From positions 1 through 37,828 of the forward strand of contig NZ_RHHT01000006.1 of assembly GCF_003710985.1 (NCBI RefSeq): 37,828 nt of DNA. Reading direction: 5' to 3'. This DNA is from Brevibacillus panacihumi (GTDB lineage: Bacteria; Bacillota; Bacilli; Brevibacillales; Brevibacillaceae). Positions 7,882 through 16,409 of the stretch are shown here, one piece after another (within the stretch, counting starts at the first letter, position 1; each line of letters starts with the position of its first letter). Under the pieces are notes generated by a model, which was not told the origin of the DNA, did no database searches, and saw nothing but the letters and a program-made list of their open reading frames with translations. The position numbers were made by a program, and so were the translations under genes.

Positions 7882-8928
7882 GTGAAAGGATTAATCTTAT
7901 GTGCTGGCCGTGGCACACGACTGCACCCTTTTTCCTATTCGCAACCCAAAACCCTCCTCCCAGTGGCCAACCATCCAGTTTTACACTCTTGCATCCGCAA
8001 GTTGCGTGAAGTGGGTGTCCATGACATCGGGATCGTCATTCACCCTTCCCAGGTACAAATTCCTCCGTTGGTTGGTGATGGTAGTCAATTCGGGGCTACC
8101 ATTACCTTTATTGAACAAAAAGTTCCCTTGGGTATCGCACATGCCGTCAAACTGGCCCAGCCATTCCTGCTAGACGAACCTTTTATCCTGCTGTTAGGTG
8201 ATAACTTGTTGATGGATTCGCTGCATGGACTGACAAGTACTTTTGTACATGCGCAATCCGATGGTGCCGTAATGGTCAGCGAAGTGGAGAGACCTCAGGA
8301 TTATGGGATCGCTGAAGTGAAAGACGGCCGTCTCATTGGTGTGGAAGAAAAGCCGAAGCAGCCGAAAAGCAACCTGGCCGTCATCGGTGCGTATCTGTTC
8401 ACCAAACCGATCTTTGAGTCGATCGCTTCCTTGCAGCCATCGGCACGCGGCGAATATGAGATTACAGATGCGATTCAATCCATGATCGATCGCGGATATC
8501 ATATTGCCCATGTCACCACGAATGGCAAATACACGGACGTGGGTACGATTGAGCGCTGGCTGGAGGCAAATCGCTGGATGTTGGAAAGAGAGTTGGGGGA
8601 GACGTACCATGTCGGTGCGACCAGTACCCTGGAAAACTGTACAATTGTTGGTCCGGTATTGATTGGCGAGGGTTGTCACATCAAGGATTGCACAATTGGG
8701 CCATACGTCTCCATACAAGACGGTGTCCGCTTGGAGAATTGCGCCCATATCGAAAACAGTATTTTTCTGGAAAACAGCACCATCCAAGATGTCGCATGGA
8801 AGGTGACCGACAGCGTCTTTGGTCGGTCCTCTCAACTGACAGGTCAATCTGCTGACAGCATCGGCGTTTTCATCTTAAGCGACAAGTCTTCCATGCGGCT
8901 ACCAGCTGTCAAGAGGGAGGAGCTATGA
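7882..8928 (+). CDS. Sugar-1-phosphate nucleotidyltransferase with beta-helix tail
   Basis: This enzyme makes an NDP-sugar (most likely dTDP- or UDP-glucose type) from NTP and a sugar-1-phosphate, supplying donor for the transferases around it. Residues 7-16 (CAGRGTRLHP) and the PKTLLPV block starting at P22-K23 form the nucleotide-binding signature, and LLLGDN near 110 is the metal-binding site. From about residue 245 there are hexapeptide repeats (TLENCTIVGPVLIGEG, HIKDCTIGPYVSI) that should form a left-handed beta helix, as in long StrD-type enzymes; at 348 residues it fits that group. The start is GTG with GGGGAG at 7869-7874. It lies 101 bases after the previous gene, the only sizeable gap in the operon. 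The exact base and sugar are uncertain. Confidence 0.85.
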   Translation: MKGLILCAGRGTRLHPFSYSQPKTLLPVANHPVLHSCIRKLREVGVHDIGIVIHPSQVQIPPLVGDGSQFGATITFIEQKVPLGIAHAVKLAQPFLLDEPFILLLGDNLLMDSLHGLTSTFVHAQSDGAVMVSEVERPQDYGIAEVKDGRLIGVEEKPKQPKSNLAVIGAYLFTKPIFESIASLQPSARGEYEITDAIQSMIDRGYHIAHVTTNGKYTDVGTIERWLEANRWMLERELGETYHVGATSTLENCTIVGPVLIGEGCHIKDCTIGPYVSIQDGVRLENCAHIENSIFLENSTIQDVAWKVTDSVFGRSSQLTGQSADSIGVFILSDKSSMRLPAVKREEL

Positions 8929-9728
8929 GTCCGACCTTTACTGTTGTCATTCCGACGTATAATCGGGCGAAATTCATTCGCAAGGCCATCTCCAGTGTCT
9001 TGAAGCAGAAGTCCAAAGACTGGAAACTGCTGATCATGGACGACGCATCAACAGATAAAACCAGAAAAAAAGTAGAGAAATATCTGTACCATCCCAATGT
9101 ATCCTACTACCGCATGGAAAAGAATTCAGGAATATCCAAAGTGATGAACACAGCTCTTACCATGATCGATACCCCGTATCTGCTGCAGCTGGACTCCGAT
9201 GACTGGCTCCCCAAGCGAACCTTGTCCACCATCAAGAAGTACATCGACAAAAGCAAACCCAAAACAGCTCTTTTCTACGGCAATGTGAAGATTTGGCGGG
9301 TAAAGCGAGGGAAGTATTACAATCCCTTCCTCGTAAAACACAAGCATTTTCGCAACAAATACCAGTTCTTGAAGTACAATCGCTGGATGGTAGCGCCACG
9401 CTGCTATCGGGTGACAGCCTTGCGCGAGGTAGGGGGCTGGGATACTTCCGACAAGTACGAGGGACGCATTATGGAGGATCGACGCATCATCCTTCGACTG
9501 ATAGAAAAATTTCCTGTCAGATATATCAATCGCAAGCTTTACAATCGCACCAAGCACAAAGGGCAACTCACAGACCGAAAAATGAAAAGAAGACGGAATC
9601 ATCTGCGCAGAAAAACGTTCTCCCATTATCTGAAACGTTGGGGGAACCGCTATCGGGCTGTGTACGGTTATCGAGACGGATATCTGGTCATCAAACGGTT
9701 GAAGAAAGTGAGGCGGCGGCGTCGATGA
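8925..9728 (+). CDS. GT2 family glycosyltransferase
   Basis: The 267-residue protein has a GT-A fold: VVIPTYNR at 7-14, a DDASTD motif, and the metal-binding DSDD at 90-93, followed by WDTSDKYEGRIMEDRR, where the ED pair is the usual acceptor/base site. There are no membrane segments, and the C terminus is very basic (KMKRRRNHLRRK, KKVRRRRR), which could hold it to the membrane surface or the glycan. The ATG overlaps the previous stop by four bases, with GGGAGG upstream, showing translational coupling. Acceptor and donor are unknown. Confidence 0.88.
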   Translation: MSPTFTVVIPTYNRAKFIRKAISSVLKQKSKDWKLLIMDDASTDKTRKKVEKYLYHPNVSYYRMEKNSGISKVMNTALTMIDTPYLLQLDSDDWLPKRTLSTIKKYIDKSKPKTALFYGNVKIWRVKRGKYYNPFLVKHKHFRNKYQFLKYNRWMVAPRCYRVTALREVGGWDTSDKYEGRIMEDRRIILRLIEKFPVRYINRKLYNRTKHKGQLTDRKMKRRRNHLRRKTFSHYLKRWGNRYRAVYGYRDGYLVIKRLKKVRRRRR

Positions 9729-10675
9729 CGAAAGCACTAGTCACAGGATGTGCCGGGTTTATCGGTTCTCATTTGACGCAGCGTCTGCTCCAGGACGGCG
9801 TTTCCGTGATCGGGATAGACGGATTTCTTGACAACTACGACGTAGCTGCCAAACTGCGCAACCTTGCGGAGATTGGTACGCATCCCGCCTTCACCTTTCA
9901 TTCCGTCATGCTGCAGACCCAAAAATGGGAGCAGTGGCTGGATGGGGTCGATGTCGTCTATCATCTGGCTGCCCTTCCCGGGGTACGCAGCAGTTGGGGG
10001 TCAGCCTTTTCCGACTATGTCAGCCACAATATTTTGGTGACACAATCACTGCTGGAGGCTTGTCTGAAACTGCCCAAGCCGCCAGTCATCGTCGCTTCGT
10101 CCTCTTCCTCGGTCTACGGAACGATGGAAGGGAGCCATACCGACGAACAAACACCCCTTCGGCCGATCTCCCCCTATGGAGTCACCAAGGCGTCGATGGA
10201 ACAGATTTGCCAGGTGTATGTAAAAGCTTTTGGTCTGCCCGTCACCATGCTTCGATATTTTACGGTCTATGGGCCGAGGCAGCGTACAGATATGGCTTTC
10301 CACCGTTTTTTCACTCAAATGCTGAAGGGCGAGTCAGTCGCCATATACGGCAATGGGCAGCAAAGCAGAGACTTCACTTTTGTGACAGATGCCGTAGAAG
10401 CCAATCTGCTGGCTGCGCAGCATGCCTCACCCGGTGATATTTTCAACATTGGCGGCGACCGGGAAATCAAACTGATCGACGTGCTCAACATCATGGGCCA
10501 ACTGCTGCAAATTACGCCGAAGATTCAATTTACGACAGGCTCCGCAGGAGATTCCCTGCGAACCTGTGCTGACATCAGCTTCGCTCAAGCCAAACTGGGC
10601 TACCGGCCTCGTGTAGGGCTGGAGGATGGACTCCGAATGCAATTGGCCAATTTGCGCGCCCAGAACAAAGGATAA
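9725..10675 (+). CDS. NAD-dependent nucleotide-sugar epimerase/dehydratase, YtcB-like
   Basis: An extended short-chain dehydrogenase of 316 residues that changes a nucleotide-sugar (for example UDP-glucuronate to galacturonate, or 4-epimerisation). The Rossmann signature GCAGFIG occupies residues 8-14, the active-site serines lie in SSSSSVYG, and the catalytic pair is Y151/K155 (YGVTK). TVYGPRQRTDMAF and the C-terminal LGYRP block are typical. The start overlaps the preceding stop by four bases; a much longer upstream frame is a shadow of the GT2 gene. With UDP-glucose dehydrogenase in the same operon, a UDP-uronic acid is the likely substrate, but this is inferred from context. Confidence 0.87.
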   Translation: MTKALVTGCAGFIGSHLTQRLLQDGVSVIGIDGFLDNYDVAAKLRNLAEIGTHPAFTFHSVMLQTQKWEQWLDGVDVVYHLAALPGVRSSWGSAFSDYVSHNILVTQSLLEACLKLPKPPVIVASSSSSVYGTMEGSHTDEQTPLRPISPYGVTKASMEQICQVYVKAFGLPVTMLRYFTVYGPRQRTDMAFHRFFTQMLKGESVAIYGNGQQSRDFTFVTDAVEANLLAAQHASPGDIFNIGGDREIKLIDVLNIMGQLLQITPKIQFTTGSAGDSLRTCADISFAQAKLGYRPRVGLEDGLRMQLANLRAQNKG

Positions 10676-10699
10676 GAATGAATGACAGGAGGCCGAGTC

Positions 10700-11773
10700 A
10701 TGCATCGTGTCCTCGTATACCGCAGAAAGTTTCTTCCGAAGAGCGAGACCTTTATCTACGAGCAATTGCTTGGCCACCGCCGGGTCAAACCGATTGTTCT
10801 GACACGTCAACGCCAACAGAATAAAAAGCTGTTTCCCTACTCGCCGGTCTACGTTCGCAAGCGTATGACCGGCCTCTCTGCATGGCTGCGAAAAAAGAAA
10901 GTCAAATGCCTTCATGCGCGATTCGGTCCGGCAGGCTTGGAGCTTCTCCCATACGCAAGACGTGCCAAGCTTCCTTTGATTACGTCATTTCACGGCTTTG
11001 ATGCGACGAAGAGAGTGCGGGAGAATCCCGGGTACCGTCGTTCGCTCAAACGGTTATTTCGACAGGGAAAAGCGTTTACCGTGGTGAGCAAGCACATGAA
11101 GAAGCGCCTTGTCCGTTTGGGATGCCCGGAGAAAAAAATAACATTGATCCGCTCGGGCATCGATTTGCGCAAATTCCCGATGCAGCCGCCCCAAGAGGTC
11201 ACAAACGGCGAGTACCGCCTGCTAAGCGTAGGCCGTCTGACGGAGAAAAAGGGGATGGATACGCTAATCAAGGCTTTCAAGCGGCTGCGGGAACGCTTTC
11301 CGCATGTCAAGCTCATCATCGTAGGCGATGGAGAAGAACGGAAAAAACTTCACAGGCTGGCCAAAAAATTCCGAATCGAAAAACAGGTTGTGTTCAAAGG
11401 CGCCCTGCCGCATGAAAGGGTTCAACGGGAGCTTGCGCGCTGTCATCTCTTTGTCATCGCTTGCAAGACAGCACGCAACGGCAATCAGGAGGGGATACCC
11501 AACGTGCTGATGGAAGCCATGGCTACGGGGAGGCCAGTGATATCCACCTACCATGCTGGGATTCCAGAGTTGATCGAACACAAGGTAAGCGGCTATCTGG
11601 TGCCGGAACGCTCACCAAGCAAGCTGGCCCGGATGATCGAGTATGTCATGACGTCCAGAGATGAATGGCCGCAGATCGTCACTCGAGCGAGGGAAAAGGT
11701 AGAGAAAAACCACGATATTGAAAAGCAGCGAGCCAAGCTGGAGGAGCTCTATCTACAAGTGATGAAAAGATGA
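10700..11773 (+). CDS. GT4 glycosyltransferase, YtcC-like
   Basis: The second GT-B transferase of the operon has 357 residues. Its N terminus (VLVYRRKFLPKSETFIYEQL) is of the type that follows SETFI in polysaccharide transferases. The donor domain carries LLSVGRLTEKKGMDTLI, IIVGDGEERK and the EX7E motif with E264 and E272 (NQEGIPNVLMEAMATGRPV). The start was placed at the ATG at 10700 because ACAGGAGG lies at 10685-10692; the ATG at 10682 is upstream of that site. It sits 24 bases after the epimerase and 12 before the dehydrogenase. Position and order resemble ytcC of the spore-coat cluster. Confidence 0.85.
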   Translation: MHRVLVYRRKFLPKSETFIYEQLLGHRRVKPIVLTRQRQQNKKLFPYSPVYVRKRMTGLSAWLRKKKVKCLHARFGPAGLELLPYARRAKLPLITSFHGFDATKRVRENPGYRRSLKRLFRQGKAFTVVSKHMKKRLVRLGCPEKKITLIRSGIDLRKFPMQPPQEVTNGEYRLLSVGRLTEKKGMDTLIKAFKRLRERFPHVKLIIVGDGEERKKLHRLAKKFRIEKQVVFKGALPHERVQRELARCHLFVIACKTARNGNQEGIPNVLMEAMATGRPVISTYHAGIPELIEHKVSGYLVPERSPSKLARMIEYVMTSRDEWPQIVTRAREKVEKNHDIEKQRAKLEELYLQVMKR

Positions 11774-11785
11774 TGGGGTGAAGGA

Positions 11786-13072
11786 ATGAAGGTAGCCGTA
11801 ATCGGTACCGGGTATGTAGGATTGACCACTGCAGTATCCCTGGCAATGAAGGGGCATGAGGTACTGGGAATCGATGTCGATGCAGCGAAAATCGAGCTAT
11901 TGTCCAACGGGCGATCCCCCATTTACGAGCCAGGCTTGGATCAGGTTCTATTGGAAATGCTTGGACAAAGCAAAATCCGTTTTTCCACAAAGCTGCTCGA
12001 GGCAAAGGAAGCGCAAGTCGTTTTTGTTTGCGTGGGTACACCCGAAGCTGCAGACGGCGAAGCGGATCTGAGCTACTTGCATGCCGCTTTGCAGGATATT
12101 GCCTCGTTGCATGAGCATTCTCCTGTAGAGCGGATCGTCGTGATTAAAAGCACAGTACCAGTCGGAACAGGGGATTGGGCGGCAGATTCGTTGCGCCGTT
12201 GCAATCAACTGCATGTCGTCTCGAATCCGGAATTTTTGCGTGAAGGCTGTGCGTTGGAGGATGCCCTGAATCCGTCCCGCATCATCGTGGGGGCAGACAG
12301 CGAGGAAGCAGTTGCGGTCATGCAAACGCTCTACAGCGGACTTTCGGCTCCTTGGGTCATTACGACGCGAGCCAATGCGGAATTGATCAAGTACGCCTCG
12401 AATGCGTACCTCGCCGCGCGCATCTCCTTTATGAACGAATTGGCACGCCTGAGCACCGTACTCGGAACAGATGTAACCGTCGTTTCCCATGGCATGGGCC
12501 TGGACAGCAGGATTGGTCCGCAATTTCTGCGCGCGGGGATCGGTTATGGCGGCTCCTGTTTTCCCAAAGATACCATCGCCCTGCTGAAACTGGCCAACCA
12601 GCACGGCGTCACACTGGGTCTTCTAGAGAAGGTGAGGGAAGTAAACGCCTCTCAGCCTGTTTGGTTTATTGAACAATTGGCCCAAAAAATACCGGACCTG
12701 TCAGGCAAGCGCATCGCGGTCTTGGGACTCGCATTCAAGCCGGACACAGACGATATTCGCGAAGCCCCCGCACTGCGAATTCTTGCGGCTCTGCAAGCTG
12801 CAGGGGCAGTCGTTTCCGCTTACGATCCCATCGCAGCAAAGGCGGTTGCAGCATTGTTTCCCGATGCGGAATATGTTACGGCGCCAGAAGCAGCATTTGT
12901 CGGCGCGCATGCGGCAGTCTTGGTGACAGAATGGCAGGAGTGCGTCAAATTGGATTGGAAGCTCATCAAGGAACAGATGGAGCGACCACTTCTCTTCGAT
13001 GGCAGAAACGCCTGGCCTTGCGATGAGTTGAAGAAAGCCGGATTCGAGTATCAAGGCGTGGGCAGAAGCTGA
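11786..13072 (+). CDS. UDP-glucose 6-dehydrogenase, YtcA/TuaD-like
   Basis: The enzyme oxidises UDP-glucose twice with NAD to UDP-glucuronate, the activated acid sugar for surface polymers. Residues 7-12 (GTGYVG) bind NAD, STVPVGTGD and NPEFLREG are conserved, and the thiohemiacetal-forming cysteine is C258 in GYGGSCFPKD. At 428 residues it has normal length. It closes the operon and runs directly into a terminator whose stem contains its stop codon. UDP-glucuronate from this enzyme is the likely substrate of the epimerase two genes upstream. Paralogs named ugd, tuaD or ytcA cannot be told apart here. Confidence 0.94.
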   Translation: MKVAVIGTGYVGLTTAVSLAMKGHEVLGIDVDAAKIELLSNGRSPIYEPGLDQVLLEMLGQSKIRFSTKLLEAKEAQVVFVCVGTPEAADGEADLSYLHAALQDIASLHEHSPVERIVVIKSTVPVGTGDWAADSLRRCNQLHVVSNPEFLREGCALEDALNPSRIIVGADSEEAVAVMQTLYSGLSAPWVITTRANAELIKYASNAYLAARISFMNELARLSTVLGTDVTVVSHGMGLDSRIGPQFLRAGIGYGGSCFPKDTIALLKLANQHGVTLGLLEKVREVNASQPVWFIEQLAQKIPDLSGKRIAVLGLAFKPDTDDIREAPALRILAALQAAGAVVSAYDPIAAKAVAALFPDAEYVTAPEAAFVGAHAAVLVTEWQECVKLDWKLIKEQMERPLLFDGRNAWPCDELKKAGFEYQGVGRS

Positions 13073-13101
13073 CTCCTCCTATATGGAGAGTTGGCTTTTT
13101 T
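13067..13101 (+). terminator. Terminator closing the polysaccharide operon
   Basis: AGCTGACTCCTCC (13067-13079) pairs with the strand ending in GAGAGTTGGCT, with a few GU pairs and a TATA-type loop, followed by six T bases. The stem includes the dehydrogenase stop codon at 13070-13072. Confidence 0.88.
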
Positions 13102-13131
13102 GATTTTGAGGGAAAAGATTTTCATGTCAAT

Positions 13132-13160
13132 TTGAACCAAGAGGGAGAATACGATACGAT
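13132..13160 (+). promoter_or_regulatory. Sigma-A promoter of pepF
   Basis: TTGAAC (13132-13137), a 17-base spacer and TACGAT (13155-13160) lie just upstream of the pepF ribosome site. Confidence 0.6.
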
Positions 13161-13196
13161 ACAAGTAGTGAACACCAATGATGAGGAGTGATCGAT

Positions 13197-15005
13197 TTGA
13201 ATAAAAGCAAGACACTGCCGAAACGAAGCGAAGTTCCTGCCGAGCATAAATGGCGATTGGAGGACATTTATCCGACAGACGCAGCGTGGGAAGAGGATCT
13301 GCAGAAAGCGAAGAAGCTTTCGGAAGAGATTGCTGCCAAGAAAGGAACGCTGGGTCAGTCCGCCAAGCATTTGCACGAGGCACTCACCCTGCAGGACGAA
13401 CTTCTTCAGACGCTGGATCAGGTATACGTCTACGCCCGGATGAGACGCGACGAAGACAACGCCAACAGCAAATATCAGGGCCTGACAGACCGTGCCACCG
13501 CACTCAGTACGCAGGTGTACGGCGCTATCTCATACATACAGCCGGAGATCCTGGCGATTCCGACTGATACCTTGAAGCAATGGGTCGAGGAGGATGCGGG
13601 CTTGGCTCATTACCGCATCATGCTGGACGAAATTACCCGATTCAAGCCTCATACACTGTCTGCAGAAGAAGAAGCTCTGCTGGCTAATATGAGTGAACTC
13701 GCATCTGCTCCCTCCAAGATTTTCGGGATGTTGAACAATGCTGACATCAAGTTCCCGATGATTACCGACGAGAACGGGGAAGAAGTGGAGCTGACCAAGG
13801 GACGTTATACCCATTTTATGGAAAGTAAAGATCGCCGAGTGCGCAAGGAAGCGTTCGAGGCGCTGTACAGCACGTACGGCAAATTTCGCAATACGATTGC
13901 CGCTTCCCTGACTTCATCTGTCAAAGCGGATGTCTTCTACGCCCGTACGCGCAAGTATCCGTCCGCGCTTTATTCCGCCTTGTTCGCAGACAATGTGGAT
14001 ATTTCGGTATACGACAATCTGATCGCAACCATCCGCGAGCATTTGCCCTTGATGCACAGGTATATCTCCCTGCGCAAAAAAGCTCTTGGCGTCGACGAAC
14101 TGCATATGTACGATCTCTATGTCCCAATCGTTCCGGAAGTGGACATGAAGATCCCGTATGACCAGGCTGTGCAAACGATCAAAGAAGCGCTCCATCCGCT
14201 CGGGGAAGACTACGGAAAAGTGCTGGAGGAAGGCTTTACAGGGGGCTGGATTGACGTCCATGAGAATGAGGGCAAAACAAGCGGGGCTTATTCCTGGGGA
14301 GCCTATACGACTCATCCTTTCGTCCTGATGAACTACCAGGACAACGTCAACAACATGTTTACGCTGGCTCATGAGATGGGGCATGCGCTGCACAGCTATT
14401 ACTCGAACAAAAATCAGCCGTATACTTATGCGGACTATAAAATATTTGTCGCGGAAGTAGCCTCTACCGTGAATGAGGCACTGCTGATGAACCATCTGCT
14501 GGAGACGACAAAGGATAAGCAGCAGCGGATGTACCTGATCAACTACTATCTGGAGCAATTTAGAGGGACCGTATTCCGTCAGACGATGTTTGCAGAGTTT
14601 GAGAAAATCGTCCATGCCAAGGAAGAGGCGGGAGAACCGCTCACGGCAGACAGCCTCAACGAAATTTATCGTGAGCTGAATGTGGCGTATCATGGACCTG
14701 AGATGGTCATCGACAAAGAAATCGAACTGGAATGGGAACGAATCCCGCATTTTTACCGCCATTTCTACGTCTACAAATACGCCACCGGGTTCTCTGCGGC
14801 GACATCGCTCTCCAAACAGATTCTGGAGGAAGGGCAGCCAGCTGTGGATCGTTATCTCCAGTTTTTAAAAGGCGGAAGCTCAGACTACCCGCTCAATCTG
14901 CTGAAAAATGCGGGCGTGGACATGACGTCGCCAGAACCGATCCGCGAGGCTTTGGCTGTCTTCAAATCATTGATAGAAGAGTTGGAACAACTTATTGGAC
15001 AATAG
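13197..15005 (+). CDS. pepF: Oligoendopeptidase F
   Basis: A cytoplasmic zinc metallopeptidase of family M3B that degrades short oligopeptides. The zinc site is HEMGH with ligands H392 and H396, catalytic E393 and third ligand E420 (FVAEVAST). The N-terminal helical lobe starts with the family sequence EHKWRLEDIYPTDAAWEED. The TTG at 13197 was chosen because GAGGAG at 13183-13188 is correctly spaced for it and would overlap the alternative GTG at 13188. The product is 602 residues, normal for the family. It is a single gene with its own promoter and terminator. Confidence 0.95.
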   Translation: MNKSKTLPKRSEVPAEHKWRLEDIYPTDAAWEEDLQKAKKLSEEIAAKKGTLGQSAKHLHEALTLQDELLQTLDQVYVYARMRRDEDNANSKYQGLTDRATALSTQVYGAISYIQPEILAIPTDTLKQWVEEDAGLAHYRIMLDEITRFKPHTLSAEEEALLANMSELASAPSKIFGMLNNADIKFPMITDENGEEVELTKGRYTHFMESKDRRVRKEAFEALYSTYGKFRNTIAASLTSSVKADVFYARTRKYPSALYSALFADNVDISVYDNLIATIREHLPLMHRYISLRKKALGVDELHMYDLYVPIVPEVDMKIPYDQAVQTIKEALHPLGEDYGKVLEEGFTGGWIDVHENEGKTSGAYSWGAYTTHPFVLMNYQDNVNNMFTLAHEMGHALHSYYSNKNQPYTYADYKIFVAEVASTVNEALLMNHLLETTKDKQQRMYLINYYLEQFRGTVFRQTMFAEFEKIVHAKEEAGEPLTADSLNEIYRELNVAYHGPEMVIDKEIELEWERIPHFYRHFYVYKYATGFSAATSLSKQILEEGQPAVDRYLQFLKGGSSDYPLNLLKNAGVDMTSPEPIREALAVFKSLIEELEQLIGQ

Positions 15006-15022
15006 GATTAACCAAGGATCGA

Positions 15023-15054
15023 ACAGTCGGAGAGTGTGCTCCGGCTGTTTTTTT
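15023..15054 (+). terminator. Terminator of pepF
   Basis: ACAGTCGGAG (15023-15032) pairs with CTCCGGCTGT (15039-15048) with one GU pair and a six-base loop, followed by seven T bases. Confidence 0.92.
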
Positions 15055-15183
15055 ATATCCAAAATATGGGTGCTCTCCGTCTGGAGGAGGAGAGAAAGTT
15101 CCAACCCTTGACTGTTTGGGACGGAGGGAAAAACTGGCACAATAACGCAAGGGAAAGATTGTAAGTCAATTGGAGGAATACTC

Positions 15184-16407
15184 GTGAAAAAACAAGCGGC
15201 ATTCATTCTTGCGTCACTCTTGCTCGTGACGGCAGGTTGCAGTCAGGCTCAGCCCGAAGCAGCCAGCCAGGAGATTGTAAAAGCAAAGGTAGTGGAAGTA
15301 GTGACCGTAAAACCTCAGACTGATCCGGTTCTCCTGCAGTTGACGGGAATCATGGAAGCGAAGAGGGATGCAGTCCTGCCCTTTGGTACAGGAGGGACGA
15401 TCGCTTCCATCGGTGCTGTCAAGGGAGCGCACATCGCACAGGGACAGCTATTGGCCACTTTGGATACGCGCTACTACCAGAAGGAAGTGGAGGCAGCTGC
15501 AAGCCAAGTAACGGAAGCGGCGGCTCGGAAAAGCAAAACGTTGAAGGGCGCAAACGAAGAGGCAATCGAGCAGCAGCAATTGCAGGTCACAAACGCGCAA
15601 AACCAATTGGCAAAAGCCAGAGAAGACGTGGAAGTAGGGGAAAGACTATTGGCGGGAGGCGCGATCTCGCAAAGCGAAATGGATGAACGCAAACGCGCCT
15701 TGGCGAGCGCAGAAATCAGCGCGCGTAATGCGCAATTGGCCCTGGATTCCTTGCGTCGGGCAGCGGAACCAGAGGACGTAGCGATCGCGAATGCTTCGAT
15801 CACACAAGCAGCCAGTCAAGTGGAGCGGGCGAAAAAAAGCATGGATGATGCGAAGATTGAGGCTCCTTTTGCCGGAACGGTCGTGGACATCTACAAGCAG
15901 ATCGGTGAGCAGGTATCGCCAGGTGAACAAATGATCCATCTGGTCGACCTGTCCGAGATCAAGGTAACCCTTGATGTGACGAATGACGAAATCGGTCTCT
16001 TCGGTAAAGACTCAAAGGTTCAGGTGGAATCGCAGGACGGGAAGACGGGCGAGGGGAATGTGACGTTCGTCGCACCAGTCATGGATAAGCAGACCGGAAA
16101 ATACCGTGTCGAAGTGACAGTTGCCAACCCGGATGAATCCTGGCGCGGCGGGATGATGGCTACTGTGAAGGTGCCGCGCAAGATTGATGGTTTCCTCGTC
16201 CCGCTGGAGAGTGTGGGAGTCAGTCAGGCCAACCACTACGTCATGGCAGTTGTCGACGGCAGCACCGTAAAAAAAGAAGTGAAGACAGGTCAGCTGGTCG
16301 ATGATCAAATCGAGATTCTGTCCGGTGTCTCAGCTGGGGACCAGCTCCTGAGAAGCGGGATTACCTTTTATGTAGAGGGACAAAAAGTGGAGGCGAAAGG
16401 AGAATAA
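15184..16407 (+). CDS. RND efflux adaptor lipoprotein (HlyD/MFP family)
   Basis: This is the adaptor subunit paired with the RND pump that follows. Its N terminus (MKKQAAFILASLLLVTAGC) is a lipoprotein signal with lipobox VTAGC and lipidated C19, so it would sit on the outer face of the membrane. A barrel-sandwich (lipoyl-like) half follows (FGTGGTIASIGAVKGAHIAQGQLLATLDT), then a long alpha-helical hairpin (about 100-215), the second lipoyl half (APFAGTVVDIYKQIGEQVSPGEQMIHLVDL) and beta-barrel/proximal domains. The start is GTG with GGAGGA at 15172-15177. The upstream region has a poor promoter (TTGGGA, ACAATA) framed by an imperfect inverted repeat, GTTCCAA/TTGGGAC. The pump begins two bases after its stop. 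Confidence 0.9.
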   Translation: MKKQAAFILASLLLVTAGCSQAQPEAASQEIVKAKVVEVVTVKPQTDPVLLQLTGIMEAKRDAVLPFGTGGTIASIGAVKGAHIAQGQLLATLDTRYYQKEVEAAASQVTEAAARKSKTLKGANEEAIEQQQLQVTNAQNQLAKAREDVEVGERLLAGGAISQSEMDERKRALASAEISARNAQLALDSLRRAAEPEDVAIANASITQAASQVERAKKSMDDAKIEAPFAGTVVDIYKQIGEQVSPGEQMIHLVDLSEIKVTLDVTNDEIGLFGKDSKVQVESQDGKTGEGNVTFVAPVMDKQTGKYRVEVTVANPDESWRGGMMATVKVPRKIDGFLVPLESVGVSQANHYVMAVVDGSTVKKEVKTGQLVDDQIEILSGVSAGDQLLRSGITFYVEGQKVEAKGE

Positions 16408-16409
16408 GC

